DNA of 64,000 nucleotides from Hyphomicrobiales bacterium (lineage in GTDB: Bacteria; Pseudomonadota; Alphaproteobacteria; Rhizobiales; Rhizobiaceae): positions 71,358 through 135,357 of the forward strand of contig QEVK01000004.1 of the NCBI GenBank assembly GCA_003577315.1, read 5' to 3'. The notes beneath the pieces were generated by a model that made no database searches, had not been told where the DNA came from, and saw only the letters and a list, made by a program, of their open reading frames with translations. Positions 60,156-64,000 of the stretch are shown one piece after another; the first letter of the stretch is position 1, and the number at the start of each line of letters is the position of its first letter. Position numbers and translations under genes: made by a program.

Positions 60156-60775
60156 CAGTTGACCGCCTCCTCGGCGCTCATGGTCAGGTCGTGCTGGACC
60201 CTGGCGACGCGGCCGGTGTCTTCCATCAGGTTGGCGAGGCCGTGGATCGTCATGGTGACGGCGAAGACCGGCAGGATCATGTAGAGGACCCAGGTCGACC
60301 AGTTCAGGGTCTGCGTGCGCTCGGTGTAGACGAAGTTGAACGAGCCGGCGGCGTACTCCCTGGCGTTGAAGCCCGCGCCGGCGATGCCGACGGGATCGAG
60401 CCACAGCCAGCACATGGCCGCCAGCGACACGCCGAACGCGACGACCAGCACCGTGGCGGCGATGCGGGCGACGGAGGCGGAGCGCTCCGAAAGCCGCTCC
60501 GTCATCATGGTCACGGCGAAGTCGAGGCGCAGCCGCGTCATCACCGAGGCGCCGACGAAGGTGAGCCAGACCATGCAGTAGACCGCGAACTCGTCGACCC
60601 AGTAGATCGGGTTGCCCGAATAGCGCGTGACGACGTTCAGAAGGATCGCGCCGGTGAGCAGGAACATCAGCAGCGCGACGACGCGGCGCTCGGCCGCCAG
60701 AAGTTTCTCGGAAAGCCAGACGATCCCGCGCCACGGCGCGAGCGGTTGCGGCTCCGCATTCCCGGTCTGCGGCAT
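60155..60775 (-). CDS. dctQ: TRAP transporter small membrane subunit DctQ
   Basis: The ATG at 60775 has AGGGGA seven bases upstream and gives 206 residues; a TTG at 60820 is also in frame but lies just beside the operator-like sequence. Four hydrophobic helices are present, with the DctQ signature NPIYWVDEFAVYCMVWLTFVGASVMTRLRLDFAVTMM. The subunit is required for DctM assembly. It is the first gene of the minus-strand TRAP-Ldh2-GntR operon. Confidence 0.9.
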   Translation of the reverse strand: MPQTGNAEPQPLAPWRGIVWLSEKLLAAERRVVALLMFLLTGAILLNVVTRYSGNPIYWVDEFAVYCMVWLTFVGASVMTRLRLDFAVTMMTERLSERSASVARIAATVLVVAFGVSLAAMCWLWLDPVGIAGAGFNAREYAAGSFNFVYTERTQTLNWSTWVLYMILPVFAVTMTIHGLANLMEDTGRVARVQHDLTMSAEEAVN

Positions 60776-61127
60776 GCCAGTTCCCCTGTGCTCATTGGTC
60801 GGCTTCTTGATTGATAGCAAGTTTCTTGTATAAAATCTACAATGTCAATGCAGATGATGCACAACGCTGCCTGCGACGCGGAAAATCGTTTTCCGTGCAA
60901 CAGGTTAAGCCCGGGGCGGGGCGGTGAGGAAAGCGAGCCGGCGCGCGAATCCCGGCGCACGTGGCCTCCATGCGCGAGCCCGGCGGCGACCCTTCGGGCG
61001 GGCGGGTTCCGGCGCGAAACGCGGCGCGGCGCGCATGCGATCTGGCCCGGCCGGTGCCTGTCGGCTAGACTTCGATCCGCAAGGCCGCCGAAGGCGGACG
61101 GCCGTTCAACCCGTTCGGAGACATGCC
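60776..61127. other. 352-bp divergent region between the TRAP operon and the cupin gene, with a GntR-type box
   Basis: The A+T-rich island at 60805-60850 contains TTGTA-N7-TACAA (60826-60842), a palindrome of the type bound by FCD-type GntR regulators. A minus-strand TTGACA (60843-60848) directly upstream could be the -35 box of the TRAP operon, although the bases 17 further on (GAAACT) make a poor -10. The rest, 60860-61127, is G+C-rich with no supported gene. Confidence 0.5.
60826..60842. promoter_or_regulatory. Putative GntR operator TTGTATAAAATCTACAA
   Basis: Five-base arms TTGTA/TACAA flank a 7-base A+T-rich centre. The site lies 51 bases upstream of the dctQ ATG and next to TTGACA. Similar TTGT-containing sites lie at 51914 and 52883, near the other half of the same catabolic locus, supporting a shared GntR regulator. 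Confidence 0.5.
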
Positions 61128-61523
61128 ATGGAGATCATGCGGGCGGGCTCGCGCCCCTCGGGGAAGGGGCCGGCCGACTGGTTCACCGGCGCGGTGCGGA
61201 TCGATCCGCTGTTCAACCCGCACGCGCCCGAGCGCGTCCAGGGCGCCAGCGTCACCTTCGAGCCGGGCGCCCGGACGGCCTGGCACACGCATCCGCGCGG
61301 CCAGACCCTCCTCGTCACCGCAGGCCTCGGCCGCGCGCAGCGCTGGGGCGGCCCGGTCGAGGAGATCCGCCCGGGCGACGTGGTGTGGTTCGCGCCGGGC
61401 GAGAAGCACTGGCATGGCGCCGCGCCCGACACGGCCATGACCCACATCGCCATCCAGGAGGTCGAGGACGGCCGGGCGGTGGACTGGCTGGAGAAGGTCA
61501 CGGACGAAGACTATCGCGGCTGA
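61128..61523 (+). CDS. Small cupin, manganese-dependent hydroxynitrile-lyase-like
   Basis: The ATG at 61128 (GGAG nine bases upstream) gives 131 residues forming a single cupin barrel. Metal ligands are H53, H55, Q59 and H94 ([10 protein letters not shown] and GEKHWHG), with H96 and H106 also present. These positions and the surrounding text ([51 protein letters not shown] at the end) are the same as I recall for characterised bacterial cupin hydroxynitrile lyases such as the Granulicella enzyme, which cleave or form mandelonitrile with Mn. The natural role of such cupins is not settled. The gene is monocistronic, divergent from the TRAP operon. Confidence 0.85.
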   Translation: MEIMRAGSRPSGKGPADWFTGAVRIDPLFNPHAPERVQGASVTFEPGARTAWHTHPRGQTLLVTAGLGRAQRWGGPVEEIRPGDVVWFAPGEKHWHGAAPDTAMTHIAIQEVEDGRAVDWLEKVTDEDYRG

Positions 61524-61565
61524 CGGCGGCCGCGCCCGGGCGCCGCGCCGGCGTTCCGCGCCGGC

Positions 61566-61591
61566 CGGCGGACGCGCATGCGCGTCCGCCG
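61566..61591. terminator. 26-bp perfect palindrome between convergent genes
   Basis: Thirteen-base arms without a loop, centred on GCGC-AT-GCGC, lie 42 bases after the cupin stop and 11 bases after the nirK stop. Its place suggests a bidirectional terminator, although no T-run follows on either strand. Confidence 0.5.
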
Positions 61592-61602
61592 CGATGCGTC
61601 CC

Positions 61603-63174
61603 CTACTCCGCGCCGTCCTGCGCGGGTCCGGCGTGCATGATGTCGTCGTTCTCCGGCCCGTCGACGATCAGGTAGCCGACGAGGCCGCGCTCGGCCCGCG
61701 ACAGCGCGTGGTCGACCAGCACGTAGTGGCCGCCGCGGTCGATCTTGAAGTCGACGATGGTGGCGCCGCCGGGCGGGACCGTCACCGTCTGCACGCCGGC
61801 CACCGGCGGCGACATCACCGAGCCCATCGAATAGACGTGGTCGAAGATCTCGCCGATGACGTGGAAGGACGAGGTGAAGTTCGGCCCGCCGACGCCGAAG
61901 AAGATGCGCACCGTCTCGCCGGCATTGGCGTAGAGCGGGTGCGAGCGGGTCAGCGCGCCGACCGAGCCGTTGAAGAAGAAGTACTCCGGCCGCTCCGAAA
62001 GCAGCTTGTCATAGTCCATCTCCATCATGCCCTTCGTGCCGAAGGGCTCGACCGTGTAGAGCTCGCCCTGCATGACGTAGAACTCGCGGTCGACCTGCGG
62101 CAGCCCGCCCTCCGGCTCGACCAGGATCAGGCCGTACATGCCGCTGGTGATGTGGTGGGCGACGCTCGGCGTGGCGCAGTGGTAGACGTAGATGCCCGGC
62201 TTCAGCGCCTTGAACGTCACCACCGCCTCCTCGCCGGGGGCGATCTGCGTGAAGTCGGCGCCGCCGCCGGGGCCGGTCGCGGCGTGGAAGTCGACCGAAT
62301 GCATCATGACGCTGTCGGCGGCGTTCCTGAGGTGGACCTCGACGGTGTCGCCGACGCGCACGCGCACGAACGGTCCCGGCACCTTGTTGTTGAAGGTCCA
62401 GTAGACATAGGTGGTGCCGTCGTCGAGCCGGCCCTCGAGCTCGACCGTCTCGAGATCGACGCGCACGACCTGCGGCTGGCGCTGGCCGATGGGGCCGGGA
62501 AGGTCGGCCGGGTCGCGCACGATGTCGGCGCCCTCCGTCTCCATCGCCTCGCGCAGGCCGGGCATGACGTGGATCAGCCCCTCCATGCCCGCCGCGCGGT
62601 GGCCGGCGATGGAGCAGAAATAGGCGAACTCGCCGACCTTGGTCGCCGTGAAGGAGAAGGTGGACGAGGCGTTCTTGCCGATGACGATGGCCGAACGCGC
62701 CGCGTACTGGTCGATGACGACGTCGTGCTCGGCGCCCTCGCCGTTGATGAGGTTGATCTGCACCAGCTCGCCCTCATGCACCATCAGGGTGGGGTTGACC
62801 TGGCCGTCTATGTCGCCGCCGACGCCGATATAGACCATGCGGCCCTGGGCGATGCCGGTCCTGAGCGTGAAGATGGTGGCGTTGTGGTAGCTGACGATGG
62901 GGCTCGCCGTGGCGGCGCCGGCCGCCTCGCCCGCCGGCGCGGGTTCGGCCTGGGCGGGCTCCGTCTGGGCGGGTTGTGCCTGGGCGGTCTCGGCCGCGGC
63001 GCCGTGGTTGTGGCTCTGGCCGAAGGCCGGAGCCAGCAGCAGCGCCGAGAACAGGGCGAAGACGGCGGCCAGCAATCGCGCCGACGCCCGCCGCTCCCTT
63101 CCTGCCGGGTCCTGTCCCGGGTGCGATCCGCCGCCGCGCGGCACCTGCGGGTTGGTCCTGCCCTTGTGGTTCAT
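61603..63174 (-). CDS. nirK: Copper-containing nitrite reductase with an extra N-terminal cupredoxin domain
   Basis: The ATG at 63174 follows GGAGG by nine bases and gives 523 residues. A signal peptide (about 1-52) precedes an Ala/Pro/Gln/Glu linker (55-85). Residues 90-205 are a cupredoxin with a complete type-1 Cu site: H150, C187, H192, M197. Residues 215-515 are the NirK core: type-2 ligands in MMHSVDFHAATG and H332, type-1 ligands C333, H341, M346, the H of SSFHVIG and of VDHALSR, and the catalytic Asp in VDFH. The C333-to-H341 loop is one residue shorter than in classical class I enzymes. It reduces nitrite to NO in the periplasm. The three-domain layout is that of the Hyphomicrobium denitrificans enzyme. 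No nor, nos, nap or NnrR-type gene is in this window. Confidence 0.93.
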   Translation of the reverse strand: MNHKGRTNPQVPRGGGSHPGQDPAGRERRASARLLAAVFALFSALLLAPAFGQSHNHGAAAETAQAQPAQTEPAQAEPAPAGEAAGAATASPIVSYHNATIFTLRTGIAQGRMVYIGVGGDIDGQVNPTLMVHEGELVQINLINGEGAEHDVVIDQYAARSAIVIGKNASSTFSFTATKVGEFAYFCSIAGHRAAGMEGLIHVMPGLREAMETEGADIVRDPADLPGPIGQRQPQVVRVDLETVELEGRLDDGTTYVYWTFNNKVPGPFVRVRVGDTVEVHLRNAADSVMMHSVDFHAATGPGGGADFTQIAPGEEAVVTFKALKPGIYVYHCATPSVAHHITSGMYGLILVEPEGGLPQVDREFYVMQGELYTVEPFGTKGMMEMDYDKLLSERPEYFFFNGSVGALTRSHPLYANAGETVRIFFGVGGPNFTSSFHVIGEIFDHVYSMGSVMSPPVAGVQTVTVPPGGATIVDFKIDRGGHYVLVDHALSRAERGLVGYLIVDGPENDDIMHAGPAQDGAE

Positions 63175-63280
63175 CGTGGGGATCCTCCGATTTCTCCGGC
63201 CCCAACGGAAGCACGACTTCGCCCGATCTGCAAATCCCGCGCGCGGCGGGCGAGGGATCGGACCCGCCCGGGAGAGCGCC

Positions 63281-63862
63281 TCAGCGGTCGAGGCGCAGCT
63301 CGGAGGTGACCTCGAGCGCCCGGTCCTGCAAGGTCGGGATGCCCTTCGGCGGCACGTGGGCGGCAAGCACGCGGTCGCGCTCGCGGATGAGGTCCGCGAT
63401 CTCGGGCTCCCAGGCCACGAACAGGGCGGTGAGCCAGCGATTGACCAGATAGGAGGGGCGCGGCATCTGCACGTCGAAGCGCGACAGCAGCGCCACGGCG
63501 GCCTCGGCGTCCGTCCGCTGATCGTCCACCACCCACTGGTTGACCGTGAACAGGCGCAGCGGCCGGCCGTCGCGGTCGACCCCGACCGCGGCGAGATGGT
63601 GGATGGGGCCGTCCGGGCCCCCGGGCCGCACGAAGCAGTGGAAATGGCCGTGCTCGGCCGAGCCCTCGGCGGCGGGGTGGCAGTGATAGAACCACTGCGC
63701 GCCGCTTTGCGGATCGTAGACGTCGCCCGGCGGGAAATGCTCCCACGCCTCGACCGACGAGACGCCGTGGAATATCTCCGTCAGCACGGTCAGCCCGCCC
63801 CTGGCGAGGATCGACTCGCAGAAGGCGATCTCGCGCCGCGCCTGCTCGCGGGCCTCGCTCAT
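63281..63862 (-). CDS. Conserved-looking hypothetical protein with His/Cys-rich motif
   Basis: The 193-residue protein has no signal peptide or membrane helix. Its most striking part is a metal-site-like stretch at about residues 58-78 (WFYHCHPAAEGSAEHGHFHCF), followed by a region that reads like a lipocalin or beta-rich core (LRLFTVNQWVVDDQ) and a helical C-terminus. I do not recognise the family with confidence. The gene lies 106 bases upstream of nirK on the same strand, so it may be cotranscribed. Its ATG overlaps the stop of the preceding frame (ATGA), and codon usage looks like its neighbours. A nitrogen-oxide or metal-related role is conceivable but not shown. Confidence 0.75.
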   Translation of the reverse strand: MSEAREQARREIAFCESILARGGLTVLTEIFHGVSSVEAWEHFPPGDVYDPQSGAQWFYHCHPAAEGSAEHGHFHCFVRPGGPDGPIHHLAAVGVDRDGRPLRLFTVNQWVVDDQRTDAEAAVALLSRFDVQMPRPSYLVNRWLTALFVAWEPEIADLIRERDRVLAAHVPPKGIPTLQDRALEVTSELRLDR

Positions 63863-64000
63863 CGGCCGTCCCCGACGGCGAGGTCCGGCGCCTCCTCACC
63901 CCGCGGCAGGGGAAGGGGCGGAGGAGGCGGAGGCGCGAGCGCCGGTGCGGGACTTGCCTGCGGCGCGCCCGCGGCGCAGGGGGCGGCTGGCGGCGCGGCT
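63859..64000 (-). CDS. Possible 3' end of a further gene, truncated by the window
   Basis: On the minus strand a frame with no stop runs from the window edge to a TGA at 63859-63861, which overlaps the next ATG as ATGA. The 47 visible residues are alanine/proline-rich (including a run of six prolines) and end EEAPDLAVGDGR. The overlap supports a real gene end, but the composition is too simple to assign a family. Confidence 0.4.
   Translation of the reverse strand, partial: AAPPAAPCAAGAPQASPAPALAPPPPPPLPLPRGEEAPDLAVGDGR

Noticed and set aside
63218..63234. NnrR/FNR-type box TTCGC-N7-GCAAA upstream of nirK
   Set aside because: Arms are imperfect and the spacing does not fit FNR (TTGAT-N4-ATCAA) or NnrR-like sites.

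Overview
The window is high-G+C DNA with short intergenic gaps, many ATGA/GTGA start-stop overlaps and a very large share of ABC and TRAP uptake systems beside catabolic enzymes. It most resembles a metabolically versatile soil or plant-associated alphaproteobacterium of the Rhizobiales/Hyphomicrobiales type. That placement is inferred from gene content and protein style; no rRNA gene or other taxonomic marker is present. I found no tRNA, rRNA, CRISPR array, insertion sequence, phage or plasmid gene.

Layout. (1) 1-2403 (+): the end of a sugar/glycerol-phosphate-type ABC importer (two permeases) followed by a calcineurin-type phosphodiesterase. (2) 12024 down to 2416 (-): one long operon with an M20 deacylase, a complete Liv-type ABC importer (binding protein, LivG, LivF, LivH, LivM), a second paralogous M20 deacylase, an N-carbamoyl-amino-acid hydrolase-like enzyme and an EamA exporter. 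A divergent IclR regulator (12135-12944) faces it across a promoter and palindrome. This looks like uptake and hydrolysis of N-substituted amino acids. (3) 17061 down to 12969 (-): an APH-fold small-molecule kinase, a class III aminotransferase/phospho-lyase and gamma-glutamyltransferase, with a divergent GntR regulator. The kinase plus phospho-lyase pair resembles hydroxylysine/ethanolamine-type degradation. (4) 18373-20013 (+): an MFS exporter with an extra C-terminal domain, preceded by 481 non-coding bases that contain a perfect 19-bp palindrome.

(5) 30510 down to 20029 (-): an eight-gene acyl-CoA degradation operon (family III CoA-transferase, NDP-forming CoA ligase, SDR, MaoC hydratase, HMG-CoA-synthase-like/OB-fold fusion, SCP2-type thiolase, acyl-CoA dehydrogenase, enoyl-CoA hydratase). 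(6) 30859-36196 (+): a complete Dpp-type ABC importer. (7) A LysR regulator (-) and, divergently, 37458-42703 (+): CoA-transferase, AMP-forming ligase, double-hotdog MaoC protein and nitronate-monooxygenase-like flavoprotein. (8) 46185 down to 42733 (-): one 1150-residue polypeptide fusing a molybdopterin oxidoreductase to a flavin reductase and a 2Fe-2S ferredoxin. (9) 47108-51843 (+): a second Liv importer with a fused LivH-LivM permease. Regions 8 and 9 diverge from a 922-bp gene-free region that carries closely matching 25-bp operator-like elements near both ends, suggesting one regulator controls both. Regions 5 to 9 read as an island for taking up and CoA-activating an organic acid; its identity cannot be read from sequence.

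(10) 52047-60775: GntR regulator, aconitase-X-type dehydratase, proline-racemase-fold protein with substituted catalytic residues, a second GntR, an Ldh2-type NAD(P)H reductase and a three-gene TRAP importer. This fits uptake of a hydroxyproline-like compound, dehydration to a cyclic imine and reduction to proline. (11) 61128-61523: a small cupin matching manganese-dependent cupin hydroxynitrile lyases at the metal ligands. (12) 63174 down to 61603: a copper nitrite reductase with an extra N-terminal type-1 copper domain, followed upstream by a hypothetical protein and an open reading frame that runs off the window.
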